Positions 8,358 through 16,830 of a stretch of DNA of 64,000 nt are shown piece after piece. Origin of the DNA: Clostridium fungisolvens (GTDB lineage: Bacteria; Bacillota; Clostridia; Clostridiales; Clostridiaceae); the NCBI RefSeq assembly GCF_014193895.1, contig NZ_BLZR01000001.1, forward strand, positions 4,030,001 through 4,094,000, given 5' to 3'. The position numbers were made by a program, and so were the translations under genes. Each line of letters starts with the position of its first letter. Position 1 is the stretch's first letter. Below the pieces are notes generated by a model. That model ran no database searches. It saw only the letters and a program-made list of their open reading frames with translations, and was not told the origin of the DNA.

Positions 8358-8787
8358 ATCTATCGGTACTCTTTTAAACTTTAATATTGCTTTATCTAAT
8401 GACTCTTTATGAAGCTTATAATATATTGAACTGATTACCCCAACATTGCCTCCAAATTCTTAATTTATCATATTATAGGATATGCTACATATCCATTACA
8501 AACTACATTTTAATTAAATTTATCAAAATAAAAATTTACAAACTTGATAAAATTTCTTAAACAGATTATTATAGTATTATAATTTATGTATATGATTACT
8601 AAGTCTACATATAAGTTAGTACCAAATTTAATTATAAAGTTATTTAAAGATGAAACACTTCAATCCAAAATCTTTTTTTAACCCCCTCACAGCTTGAGGT
8701 TAGGTAATTTAGAAATATGAAGTTTATTACGAAGTGGTACATCCATATATTCAAAAATAGCATAATATATTTACGGAGGTTTTGGTA
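8358..8787. other. Intergenic region between divergent genes
   Basis: Apart from the upstream extension of the 7968 gene (to about 8453), this AT-rich stretch holds no convincing gene. A small hairpin, CCCTCACAGCTTGAGGTTA, lies near 8684-8702 without a strong T run. Promoters for both neighbours are expected here, but no box pair stands out. Confidence 0.4.
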
Positions 8788-9030
8788 ATGTTACTTGCAA
8801 TAGAGATAATTGGTGTGTTATGTATGGTTACTATAATTTTTGTGGCAATTTGGGGATTTATAATAGCTAAATATGCTTATAGCCAAATAAAATATCAAAA
8901 CTATCTATTAGAAAAACTTACTCAAAATATTTATCTATTAGTGACAAAAAACAAAAGTCTATCGGAGATAATTGGCGATACTAATACTAATAATATAAAT
9001 GAAAACAAAAAAACAGATGGTGAAATCTAA
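8788..9030 (+). CDS. Small single-span membrane protein
   Basis: An 80-residue protein with one strongly hydrophobic segment at about residues 2-30, then a polar, Asn- and Lys-rich tail ending in NKKTDGEI. The layout suggests a membrane anchor with a cytoplasmic tail. The ATG at 8788 has a perfect GGAGG eight bases upstream; an in-frame TTG two codons earlier is too close to that site. The gene is transcribed alone and ended by a terminator that overlaps its last codons. No family is recognised. Confidence 0.72.
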   Translation: MLLAIEIIGVLCMVTIIFVAIWGFIIAKYAYSQIKYQNYLLEKLTQNIYLLVTKNKSLSEIIGDTNTNNINENKKTDGEI

Positions 9031-9045
9031 CCATCTGTTTTTTGG
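9009..9045 (+). terminator. Rho-independent terminator overlapping the 3' end of the gene
   Basis: The stem AACAGATGG/CCATCTGTT is followed by a T run. The left arm lies inside the last codons of the 8788-9030 gene. Confidence 0.85.
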
Positions 9046-9061
9046 TTAACTCATAGTACGA

Positions 9062-9253
9062 AATTAAGTGGCTATGCATCCAATGCTTTAATGAGCTTAC
9101 GCAAAGAATTAATATGATTTTTTCATATTCCATGGCTAAAACTGTAAACTCACTACGTTCGAACAGTACAGTTTTTTAACGCCATTCCATCTGAAAAAAT
9201 CATTTAATTCTAATTGCTCGCTCATATAGCATCTCCTGCATAACCACTTAATT
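9062..9253 (-). repeat. Long-hairpin repeat element, copy A
   Basis: A roughly 190-bp element whose two ends are imperfect inverted repeats of each other. The outer arms are TTAAGTGG (9064-9071) and CCACTTAA (9244-9251), followed by TATGCA. A second inverted repeat (AAACTGTA/TACAGTTT) surrounds a TTCGAA core in the middle. Read on the minus strand it contains AGGAG and a 29-codon open frame (9136-9225) starting MSEQLELNDFF. The same element occurs in the opposite orientation at 19183-19374. No transposase is associated. It resembles a MITE or a structured-RNA repeat. Confidence 0.8.
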
Positions 9254-9299
9254 TCAACAATAGTCTTAAACATAGCCTTAATGTAAGATAATATTACTA

Positions 9300-9572
9300 T
9301 TATCTTACATACATGCTCATAAAAAATATTGAGATTGAGGCTATTATAAAGCATATCACTGGATATGTTATCCTTTTGCTACCTTTTTCAAATAGATAAA
9401 ATCTAATACCCCATAAAATCATAGTGGCACATAGACCTATCTGTATTGGGTAATACGAGTTAAAAATTTCAGATATATAAATAAACTGATAGGTTGTAAG
9501 TAAAGTAAGAATTATATTTATACTTGTAAGCACAGCTGCCAACGGACTTAATATAGTTATAACTCTTTTCAT
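9300..9572 (-). CDS. Small multi-span membrane protein
   Basis: A 90-residue protein with three hydrophobic segments at about residues 5-30, 40-58 and 68-88, and basic loops (KGSKR). It is hypothetical, without a recognised family. Its ATG lies one base after the ligA stop codon and its AGGGGGG ribosome binding site overlaps the last ligA codons. It is therefore the last, translationally coupled gene of the pcrA-ligA run. A role near the membrane is all that can be said. Confidence 0.75.
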   Translation of the reverse strand: MKRVITILSPLAAVLTSINIILTLLTTYQFIYISEIFNSYYPIQIGLCATMILWGIRFYLFEKGSKRITYPVICFIIASISIFFMSMYVR

Positions 9573-9573
9573 T

Positions 9574-11568
9574 TTACCCCCCTATAAGACTGTTAAAGTC
9601 ATCCTCTGATAAGATAGTCAATCCAAGTTCTAAAGCCTTTGTATACTTTGAACCAGCATCTTCTCCAACTATTACATAGTCAGTCTTTTTACTAACGCTT
9701 CCTGAAACTTTTGCACCGAGTGATTCCAACTTATCTTTTATTTCTGTTCTGCTATATGATGCTAGTGAACCTGTAACAACAACAGTCTTTCCTTCAAAAG
9801 GATTTTCCTTAACTTCTGATTCCTCAAACTTAGGTTTTACACCGAGTGTAAGCAGCTCATTTATAGTTGTTATGACCTTTTCTTCTGAAAAGAAATCTAT
9901 TATGCTCTTTGCAACTATACCACCTATATCACTAACACCTATAAGTTCTTCATAAGTTGCTTTTTCAATGTTCTCTATGTTTTTAAATCTCTTAACAAGA
10001 TCCTTTGCAGTTTTAACACCTACATTTGGTATACCTAATGCATATATAAATGAATGTAACTGACAATCTTTACTTTTTTCCACAGCATTAAGTAGATTTT
10101 GGGCCTTTTTATCCCCAAACTTCTCAAGAGTTAACAGACTTTCCTTTTCAAGTTTATATAAATCTGTTATAGATTTGATATCAAGCTTTTCAAATAATTG
10201 TTCTGCAGTCTTTTCTGAAAACCCTTCAATATTCATAGCTTCTCTTGAAGCATAATGGACTATAGTTTTAACCATTTGTGGTTTACAGGACAAAGTATTA
10301 TCACAGAAATAATGTGCTCCATTAAGCACTATATGGCTGCCGCAAGCAGGACATGTTGTTGGAGGTACAATTTCTTCTGTATCTTCATTAAGCTCCCCAG
10401 CAACTCCCATTATCTCAGGAATTACGTCGTTGGATCTTCTAACAAATACTTCAGCCCCTATTCGCACTCCTTTTCTTCTTACATCGTCCATGTTATTAAG
10501 TGTAGCTCTCTTTACTGTAACCCCTGCTAACTCTACCGGTTCTAATAATGCAGTAGGACTAACTCTTCCACTTCTTCCAACATTCCATTCTACATCCAAT
10601 AGTTTTGTTGTTGCTTCTTGTGCTTCGAATTTAAAAGCAATCGCCCATTTAGGAAACTTGATTGTATAGCCAAGCAATTCCCTAGTCCTCATATCATCAA
10701 TAGCAACAACGGCTCCATCTATATCATAGTTAAGTTCAAATCTTATATTTTTTATATATTCTATTTCATTCTCTATCTCTTCCATGTTATGACATACCTT
10801 CATATAATCATCCATTGGAAATCCTTTTTCCTTTATAAAACTCATCATTTCTTTGTAGGTCTTGAAAGGATTTCCTTCTTTATAACCTACATCGTAGAAA
10901 AAGGCTGATAGATTTCTTTTTGCAGTTTCTTTTATATTAAGGTTTCTAAGCGCTCCAGCTGCACCATTTCTTAAATTTTTTAAAGGAACTTCTGATACTT
11001 GGTTATACTTATCAAAAGCTTCTTTAGTCATTATAGCTTCACCATGAATCTCTAAAACATCATTACAGCTTATTTTAAGTGGAAGAGACTTTATGGTTTT
11101 TGTCTGTGCAGTTACATCTTCACCTATTTCACCGGTGCCTCTTGTTGCTGCCTTTATAAGTACCCCATTACTGTCATAAGTACAGTTTATGGTTAGGCCA
11201 TCAAATTTCTTAGTAACTATATATCTTATAGCTGGAAGTTTATCCTCATGGGTTCTATTATAATCATCAATAAACTTAATATTTCTATTATGCCACTCTC
11301 TAAGTTCTTCTACAGTTTGAGCCTTATCTAGGCTCCATAATCTTGCTTTATGAGTATATTTAGAAAACTCTGCAAGAGCAGTGTCACCAACTCTTTGGCT
11401 CGGAGAATATGGAAGTATATAAGAAGTTTCTTTTTCAAGAGTAACTAATTCATCATATTTTTTATCATAGTCTTTATCTGATACTGAAGGGTTACTTAAT
11501 GTATAATATTCATACGCATACCTATTTAACTCTTCTACCAACTCATCTATTCTCTTTATTTTATCCAT
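9574..11568 (-). CDS. ligA: NAD-dependent DNA ligase
   Basis: A 664-residue bacterial DNA ligase that seals nicks during replication and repair using NAD+. Domain order is normal: Ia/adenylation domain with the nucleotidyl-accepting lysine in KFDG (about residue 121), OB fold, a four-cysteine zinc finger (CPACG, then FCDNTLSC), helix-hairpin-helix repeats (for example GIPNVGVKTAKDL) and a C-terminal BRCT domain from about 590. The ATG at 11568 is preferred over a TTG at 11583, since AGAGGTG lies between them. The common KLDG is KFDG here, and the sequence looks moderately divergent. It lies 100 bp downstream of pcrA, a usual clostridial arrangement. Confidence 0.96.
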   Translation of the reverse strand: MDKIKRIDELVEELNRYAYEYYTLSNPSVSDKDYDKKYDELVTLEKETSYILPYSPSQRVGDTALAEFSKYTHKARLWSLDKAQTVEELREWHNRNIKFIDDYNRTHEDKLPAIRYIVTKKFDGLTINCTYDSNGVLIKAATRGTGEIGEDVTAQTKTIKSLPLKISCNDVLEIHGEAIMTKEAFDKYNQVSEVPLKNLRNGAAGALRNLNIKETAKRNLSAFFYDVGYKEGNPFKTYKEMMSFIKEKGFPMDDYMKVCHNMEEIENEIEYIKNIRFELNYDIDGAVVAIDDMRTRELLGYTIKFPKWAIAFKFEAQEATTKLLDVEWNVGRSGRVSPTALLEPVELAGVTVKRATLNNMDDVRRKGVRIGAEVFVRRSNDVIPEIMGVAGELNEDTEEIVPPTTCPACGSHIVLNGAHYFCDNTLSCKPQMVKTIVHYASREAMNIEGFSEKTAEQLFEKLDIKSITDLYKLEKESLLTLEKFGDKKAQNLLNAVEKSKDCQLHSFIYALGIPNVGVKTAKDLVKRFKNIENIEKATYEELIGVSDIGGIVAKSIIDFFSEEKVITTINELLTLGVKPKFEESEVKENPFEGKTVVVTGSLASYSRTEIKDKLESLGAKVSGSVSKKTDYVIVGEDAGSKYTKALELGLTILSEDDFNSLIGG

Positions 11569-11668
11569 GAAAGCACCTCTCAATCTAACTGAGCTTTAAA
11601 CTATAGGATTCTCTCGTTCATAATTAATATCCTACAATCAAAAATTCATCTCATATTTAAATAACTTT

Positions 11669-13972
11669 TTATAAAAGCTCTAAAGGAGCAAAGCTTAATA
11701 ATAAAGTTTTTATACCTTGACTATCAAAAGCTATTGTGAGCTTAAGATCATCACCTTCATTTATTGTCTTTATAATAGTTCCTACACCAAACTTTGGATG
11801 CCTTATTTTTCTTCCCATAGTGGCTTCATTCTTTGTAAGCACTCCTCCTGAGCTGCTATCTAATGTTTCTTTTAATTTTCTAGCTGCATCAAGCATTGTT
11901 TCTTTTGAGCCACCTCTATTTGAAGAATAGTTATTATTATAATCACTTCTTAAGCTATGTGGATTTCTGTTAAAATCCCTTCCACCATAGCTTGATGAAG
12001 CCATCATAGAACTTCTTGTAGAAAGACCTGCACTTGTATTTCCTTTTACAAAATCCTTCAACTCTTTAGGAATTTCTGCTATAAAATCAGATTGTGGATA
12101 TGCCACAGTTCTTCCGAAAACTTTTCTAACTTCTGCTGAAGTCATATAAAGTACATTTCTTGCTCTGGTTATTCCAACATAACATAGTCTTCTTGATTCT
12201 TCCATTTCACTTTCCGAATCAAAGGATGCTGTACCTGGGAATATTCCATTTTCCATACCAACCATAAATACCACAGGGAACTCTAACCCCTTAGCTGAGT
12301 GAACAGTCATCATAACTAAAGTATCTGCATTTTCATCCATATTATCAACATCTTGAACTAATGCAACCTTTTCTAAGAATGCACTTAGAGATTTATCTTC
12401 TTCATTACTCTTTTCAAAATCAACTGCTGCTGAAACTAATTCTTTTAAGTTTTCAACTCTACTTTGATCTTCTGGCTCTTTAGAATCTTTAAGTTCTTTC
12501 ATATATCCACTTTTATCTAAGATATATTCTATAAGCATTGATACAGGTATCTGCTCAGACATATCCATTAGGTTCTCCATAAGATCTGTAAACTTTCTTA
12601 TTGAAGATATATTTCTAGGTGATAAAGTTGATATATTTTCACAGTCTAGTAGAGAGTTATAAAGACTATCATCATATTCATTTGCAAAATCCATAACTTT
12701 CGATACAGTTGCATCACCTATATTTCTCTTAGGTACATTTACTATTCTTCTAAGACTTATTGAATCAGCTGGATTGTTTATCACTTTGAGATAACCCATT
12801 ATGTCCTTAATTTCTTTTCTATCGTAGAATTTAAGTCCTCCAATTATTCTGTACGGAATATCTCTTTTAATAAAGCAATCTTCAAATATACGTGATTGAG
12901 CATTTGTTCTATACAGAATAGCAAAGTCTTTATATGTTAAGTCCTTCTCTTCCATAAACTTCTTTATTTCTGACGCTATAAATTGCGCTTCATCATTATC
13001 AGAAAAGGCTCTGTAAATTCTAATTTTTTCTCCATTTTCCGCTTCTGTTCTAAGTACTTTTGACTTTCTATTGCTGTTGAACTTAATAACATTGTTTGCA
13101 GCATCTAATATATTAGCTTTTGATCTATAGTTTTGCTCTAGTTTTACAACCTTAGCACCTGGATAATCCTTTTCGAAGTCTAGTATATTTCTTATATCTG
13201 CACCTCTCCAAGCATAAATACACTGGTCATCATCACCAACTACACAGATATTTTTATGCTTCGAAGCTAGAAGTTTCACAAACTCATACTGACATCTATT
13301 AGTATCCTGATACTCATCTATCATCACATATTTAAACTTATTTTGATAAAAATCAAGTACTTCAGGATTGTTTTGAAATAACTCAACAGTTTTAAAAATC
13401 AAATCATCGAAATCTAAGGCATTGTTGTCTTTTAGCCTTTTTTGGTACATTATATATAAATCTGCAATTTTATTTCCTCGGAAATCACTCTCATATTGTC
13501 TTTTATATTGAGTTGGAGTAATTAAGTTATCTTTTGCTTTACCAATCTTCGATATAATTTCTTGTTCTGTAATGTCTTTATCATTTATATTAAGCTGCTT
13601 AATGCATTCTTTCACTAAAGCTTTTTGATCATAACTATCATATATTGTAAAGTCCTTTTTATAACCAAGTTTCTCTATCTCACGTCTTAAAATCTTTACA
13701 CAAGAAGAGTGGAAAGTAGAAATCCACATACTATCTGCCCTATCTCCAATTAAAGATTTAACTCTTTCTCTCATTTCTTGAGCAGCTTTGTTAGTAAAGG
13801 TTATAGCCAAAATATTATATGGTTGTATAGCCCTTTCCTCTAACATATATGCTATTCTATAAGTTAAAACTCTTGTCTTTCCAGAGCCTGCACCTGCAAG
13901 TATAAGTAACTGTCCATCTACAGTAGTAGCTGCTTCATATTGTTCCTTATTCAAAAGATTTTTCAAATCCAT
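11669..13972 (-). CDS. pcrA: ATP-dependent DNA helicase PcrA/UvrD
   Basis: A 767-residue superfamily 1A 3'-5' helicase for repair, replication restart and removal of RecA from DNA. Walker A AGAGSGKT is at residues 26-33. The Q motif is just before it (NKEQYEAA). Motif II is DEYQDTN, motif III GDDDQCIYAWRGAD, motif IV LEQNYRS, and motifs V and VI lie near MTVHSAKGLEFPVVF and RRLCYVGITRAR. The C-terminal tail after about 660 is Ser- and Asn-rich, then ends in the RNA-polymerase-binding Tudor-like domain (RHPKFGVGTI) typical of PcrA. AAGGAG precedes the ATG. ligA follows. Confidence 0.97.
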   Translation of the reverse strand: MDLKNLLNKEQYEAATTVDGQLLILAGAGSGKTRVLTYRIAYMLEERAIQPYNILAITFTNKAAQEMRERVKSLIGDRADSMWISTFHSSCVKILRREIEKLGYKKDFTIYDSYDQKALVKECIKQLNINDKDITEQEIISKIGKAKDNLITPTQYKRQYESDFRGNKIADLYIMYQKRLKDNNALDFDDLIFKTVELFQNNPEVLDFYQNKFKYVMIDEYQDTNRCQYEFVKLLASKHKNICVVGDDDQCIYAWRGADIRNILDFEKDYPGAKVVKLEQNYRSKANILDAANNVIKFNSNRKSKVLRTEAENGEKIRIYRAFSDNDEAQFIASEIKKFMEEKDLTYKDFAILYRTNAQSRIFEDCFIKRDIPYRIIGGLKFYDRKEIKDIMGYLKVINNPADSISLRRIVNVPKRNIGDATVSKVMDFANEYDDSLYNSLLDCENISTLSPRNISSIRKFTDLMENLMDMSEQIPVSMLIEYILDKSGYMKELKDSKEPEDQSRVENLKELVSAAVDFEKSNEEDKSLSAFLEKVALVQDVDNMDENADTLVMMTVHSAKGLEFPVVFMVGMENGIFPGTASFDSESEMEESRRLCYVGITRARNVLYMTSAEVRKVFGRTVAYPQSDFIAEIPKELKDFVKGNTSAGLSTRSSMMASSSYGGRDFNRNPHSLRSDYNNNYSSNRGGSKETMLDAARKLKETLDSSSGGVLTKNEATMGRKIRHPKFGVGTIIKTINEGDDLKLTIAFDSQGIKTLLLSFAPLELL

Positions 13973-14167
13973 ATAATCACTCCTTAAATATTAAAAATCC
14001 TCTAGGTTGTAACACCTTGATTTTTTATGCATCTTACCCTCTAATCCTATGTGATTAAAAATTGATGTTAAAATCAACTTTTCTGCACAGTAAAGACTAT
14101 ATCATTTAGTACTTTACTTATAATAAAATCTATAAATTTCAAAAAGGGAATCATATTTTTATAAATG

Positions 14168-14198
14168 CAAAAAGAGGAATATTATTCCTCTTTTTATT
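14168..14198. terminator. Symmetric hairpin with flanking A and T runs
   Basis: AAAGAGGAATA pairs with TATTCCTCTTT, with A before and T after, so it could terminate in either direction. It lies about 195 bp upstream of pcrA, with no known gene ending at it. Confidence 0.65.
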
Positions 14199-14482
14199 AT
14201 AGTCAAGTATGGTTATATTATATCATATTTATTACTTTTGTTGGTATATAAAGATATACCATTTATATAGATAAACTACTTATTGAAATTTATCAAAATG
14301 AAGATTCATGGTTCGCGAAAATCACTCTCTTAGTCAATCAATATAAGCTATTAGGATCTCCTAGATATTCTTTATACATAAATGAGAGTTTAATGGTATA
14401 TACTATATATTAATTTATATTAAAAATGCAATTTCACAGTAGCTCCATGATTTATTTCTTGCAAATATATTTTTTGACAAAT

Positions 14483-14570
14483 AAAAAAAATCGCTTAAGC
14501 GACTTTCTTCAGTGATTTTTTTGCACATCTGCTTTTCCAAATGTATATGAGGAAAATTGGGCAGGCGACA
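14483..14570. repeat. Dispersed two-hairpin repeat M1, copy a
   Basis: First hairpin AATCGCT.../...AGTGATT followed by a T run. Then CACATCTGC and GGGCAGGCG form the second hairpin. The same arrangement recurs at 21552-21637, 26416-26505, 37610-37698 and 55876-55964. Confidence 0.75.
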
Positions 14571-14659
14571 TATTCTTCTTTTTTTATTCTTTAACTTATA
14601 TTATGTCTTAAGACTGTTGACATAACTATCCGCAGATCTCTTTAAATTATAATTTACTA

Positions 14660-14697
14660 AAAAATAAAAAAACGCAACCCTTGGGGCTAGGTTGCGC
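14660..14697 (-). terminator. Rho-independent terminator downstream of rsuA
   Basis: On the minus strand GCGCAACC pairs with GGTTGCG and a long T run follows. It lies about 150 bp after the rsuA stop codon. Confidence 0.85.
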
Positions 14698-14849
14698 TTC
14701 AGCAATAAGCAATAAATAAAAAGGGGGCTATTTATTCCTTTTATTTATCCTTGCAGAATTATTATATATAATTGCTTTTTAAAAAGCAAGTCTATTTTGA
14801 AAAAAATATTGTAAATAATATATTACTATGAATGAAAAAATTTCATATT

Positions 14850-15566
14850 TTAGCAATTTATTAACACATTTAGCTCTTCTTCTGTCAATTCTCTATATTC
14901 GCCTTCTTCTAAACTTTCATCCAATGGTAAGTTTCCAAACTTTATTCTTCTAAGATATACTACCTTTTTCCCTACTGCTTCAAACATTCTCTTAACCTGA
15001 TGATACTTTCCTTCTTGAACCGTAACTAAAACCTTAGACCCTTCTTCTGTAGCTTCCTCTATCTCAAGCTTAGCACTCATGCATTCATATCCATCATCAA
15101 GTACTATCCCTTTTTCAAAAGCTTTTATATCTTGTTCATTGACAGCCTTATCGATTTCAGCATAATACACCTTATCAACATGCCATTTAGGGGATATAAG
15201 CTTGTGATTTAGCTCACCATCATTAGTTATAAGTAAAAGTCCTACCGTATCCTTATCTAGTCTACCTACAGGAAAAGGTTCAAAAACCTGATGTTCTGGA
15301 TAAAGAAGATCTATAACAGTCTCATCCCTATTATCAAAAGTTGCAGATATTACACCATCCGGTTTATTCATCATTAAATATATGTATTTTCTATAGAATA
15401 TTTCTTCACCATTAATAACTATCTTAGATTTTTCTGGATCTAGCTGTAGTCCGTTGTCCTTTACAACCTTATCATCAACAACTACTCCACCAGCTTTAAC
15501 TAATGCCTTTATCTCTTTTCTTGAGCCATATCCCAAGTTTGAAAGAATTTTATCAAGTCTCTCCAA
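14850..15566 (-). CDS. rsuA: 16S rRNA pseudouridine-516 synthase family protein (RsuA)
   Basis: A 238-residue RsuA/RluB/E/F-family pseudouridine synthase. The N-terminal S4 RNA-binding domain covers about residues 1-60 (RLDKILSNLGYGSRKEIKAL). The catalytic domain has the family motif GRLDKDTVGLLLITNDGEL with the catalytic Asp, and later KYHQVKRMFEAVGKKV and LRRIKFGNLPLD. The likely target is U516 of 16S rRNA; separation from RluB is by overall resemblance and the short length. The ATG at 15566 has AGGAG upstream. It is monocistronic, ended by the terminator at 14660. Confidence 0.9.
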   Translation of the reverse strand: MERLDKILSNLGYGSRKEIKALVKAGGVVVDDKVVKDNGLQLDPEKSKIVINGEEIFYRKYIYLMMNKPDGVISATFDNRDETVIDLLYPEHQVFEPFPVGRLDKDTVGLLLITNDGELNHKLISPKWHVDKVYYAEIDKAVNEQDIKAFEKGIVLDDGYECMSAKLEIEEATEEGSKVLVTVQEGKYHQVKRMFEAVGKKVVYLRRIKFGNLPLDESLEEGEYRELTEEELNVLINC

Positions 15567-15608
15567 AATAACACTCCTTTGTTTTTTATATATTGCAACT
15601 AGCTAACA

Positions 15609-15640
15609 TAAAAGACTGCACCAAAAAGTACAGTCTTCTT
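15609..15640 (-). terminator. Terminator of the lytic transglycosylase gene
   Basis: On the minus strand AAGACTG pairs with CAGTCTT, followed by TTATG. The T run is short, but it lies directly after the stop codon at 15642. Confidence 0.65.
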
Positions 15641-15641
15641 A

Positions 15642-16394
15642 TTATACACCATTTCTAAAATAATTCATTACGTTACCTACGTAATTTACTGTTTCACGAG
15701 GCATTTTATATATCTCACTTGATGAACCAACACCTCTTCTTTGCATTGTCCCAGGACCACCATTATATGCAGCTAAAGCCATTTCTGTATTTCCATTATA
15801 TTTATCCAAATATCCTTTTAGAAGTTTCGTACCACCGTCTATATTCTGTTCTACACTAAAAGGATCTGTAATTCCTAATCCACTAAAATTTTCAGGCATA
15901 ATCTGCATGATACCTGTAGCTCCAGCACCTGAAACAGAATAAGGGTTAAAACCAGACTCTTGCTTTATTATTGCTCTTATCAAATCTTGATTAACCCCAT
16001 ATTTTTGAGAAGCCTGTGCTATAGCATTGTCAATTCTAGCCATATTGCTACCACTTGTGCTAGAACCTTTAGAGGTTAGCTTTAAAACTGCATTTGAATA
16101 AGGATTTAAATTATTTAAACCTAATTGCGTAGTTCCATCATAGGAATCAAGTGAAGTTTGCCCTAATTTACTAAGATCAGTTCCAGCTAAAACATTTTGA
16201 TCTACTGTAGTTCCATTATCAGAAGTACCACCAGTTAATGCACTTAATATATTACTGTTACTGTTGTCTTCTGTAAGATTCTTCATAAGACTTTCCATAA
16301 CCATATCGAAGGCTGGAGAATCACCCATTGCCTGTTTCATATATGTAGAAAGCATCTGAACTCCTAACATCTGTTCTGCATTATCTATTTTCAT
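15642..16394 (-). CDS. Lytic transglycosylase (SLT fold) without a classical signal peptide
   Basis: A 250-residue peptidoglycan-cleaving enzyme. The C-terminal lysozyme-like domain (about 125-250) has the catalytic Glu in IIKQESGFNP (about residue 146), then GATGIMQIMPE, NIDGGTKLLKGYLDKY and ALAAYNGGPG, the ordered SLT motifs. The N-terminal 120 residues are Ser-, Asn- and Thr-rich with MLGVQMLSTYMKQAM, a pattern resembling rod-type cell-wall proteins of the FlgJ kind. There is no hydrophobic leader, so export would need a non-classical route or a phage/flagellar-type system. It is a single gene with its own terminator. Confidence 0.9.
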   Translation of the reverse strand: MKIDNAEQMLGVQMLSTYMKQAMGDSPAFDMVMESLMKNLTEDNSNSNILSALTGGTSDNGTTVDQNVLAGTDLSKLGQTSLDSYDGTTQLGLNNLNPYSNAVLKLTSKGSSTSGSNMARIDNAIAQASQKYGVNQDLIRAIIKQESGFNPYSVSGAGATGIMQIMPENFSGLGITDPFSVEQNIDGGTKLLKGYLDKYNGNTEMALAAYNGGPGTMQRRGVGSSSEIYKMPRETVNYVGNVMNYFRNGV

Positions 16395-16830
16395 TAACTC
16401 ACATCCTAAAGCTTAATTATATAATCGGTTTATATGTAAAAAACTTATGATAAAAACAAAAATATCCATCTTTCTTATTATCGCTATAATTATTTTATCA
16501 CTTTAGAGATTAATTTGTATATTATCACTTTTTTATATTTAACATCATCACTTAATTTTAATATTTTTACTTTCATTTATATTATTGACTTTTAATATGT
16601 AGTTATTCTTGCTATAGAGTTAATAACTCCTTTATATAAGTTTAGAACTGTATGTTTACTATAAATTTTTATATTCTTTTAATTCTAAAAAGTTTTATTT
16701 TTATAATTAAAAGAATATAAAATTATAAATAGTTATGAAGGTAACTACAATTATTTAAGATGAAATATCTAGGTGTAATTAACAAACAAGACTCCTATCA
16801 CAATATAATGATAGGAGCCTAGATTAAATC
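16395..16830. other. Intergenic region, AT-rich
   Basis: No gene is seen. The part nearest 16831 holds the terminator of the triple-tyrosine gene. The rest is very AT-rich, with weak inverted repeats around 16600-16740. Confidence 0.4.
16788..16820 (-). terminator. Terminator of the triple-tyrosine gene
   Basis: On the minus strand GGCTCCTATCA pairs with TGATAGGAGTC, followed by TTGTTTGTT. It starts about 15 bp after the stop codon at 16831. Confidence 0.8.

Larger units (their letters stand above)
13973..14849. other. 877-bp intergenic region with several hairpins, no gene found
   Basis: No open frame with a ribosome binding site was seen. The stretch holds a symmetric hairpin with T run at 14168-14198, a small inverted repeat (TGGTATA/TATACCA) near 14240-14260, repeat M1 copy a at 14483-14570 and the rsuA-side terminator at 14660-14697. 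An untranslated small RNA ending at 14168 or 14198 is possible but not demonstrated. Confidence 0.5.

Noticed and set aside
9136..9354. 72-codon minus-strand frame
   Set aside because: It has no upstream ribosome binding site at its full-length start; only the last 29 codons recur, as part of the repeat element.
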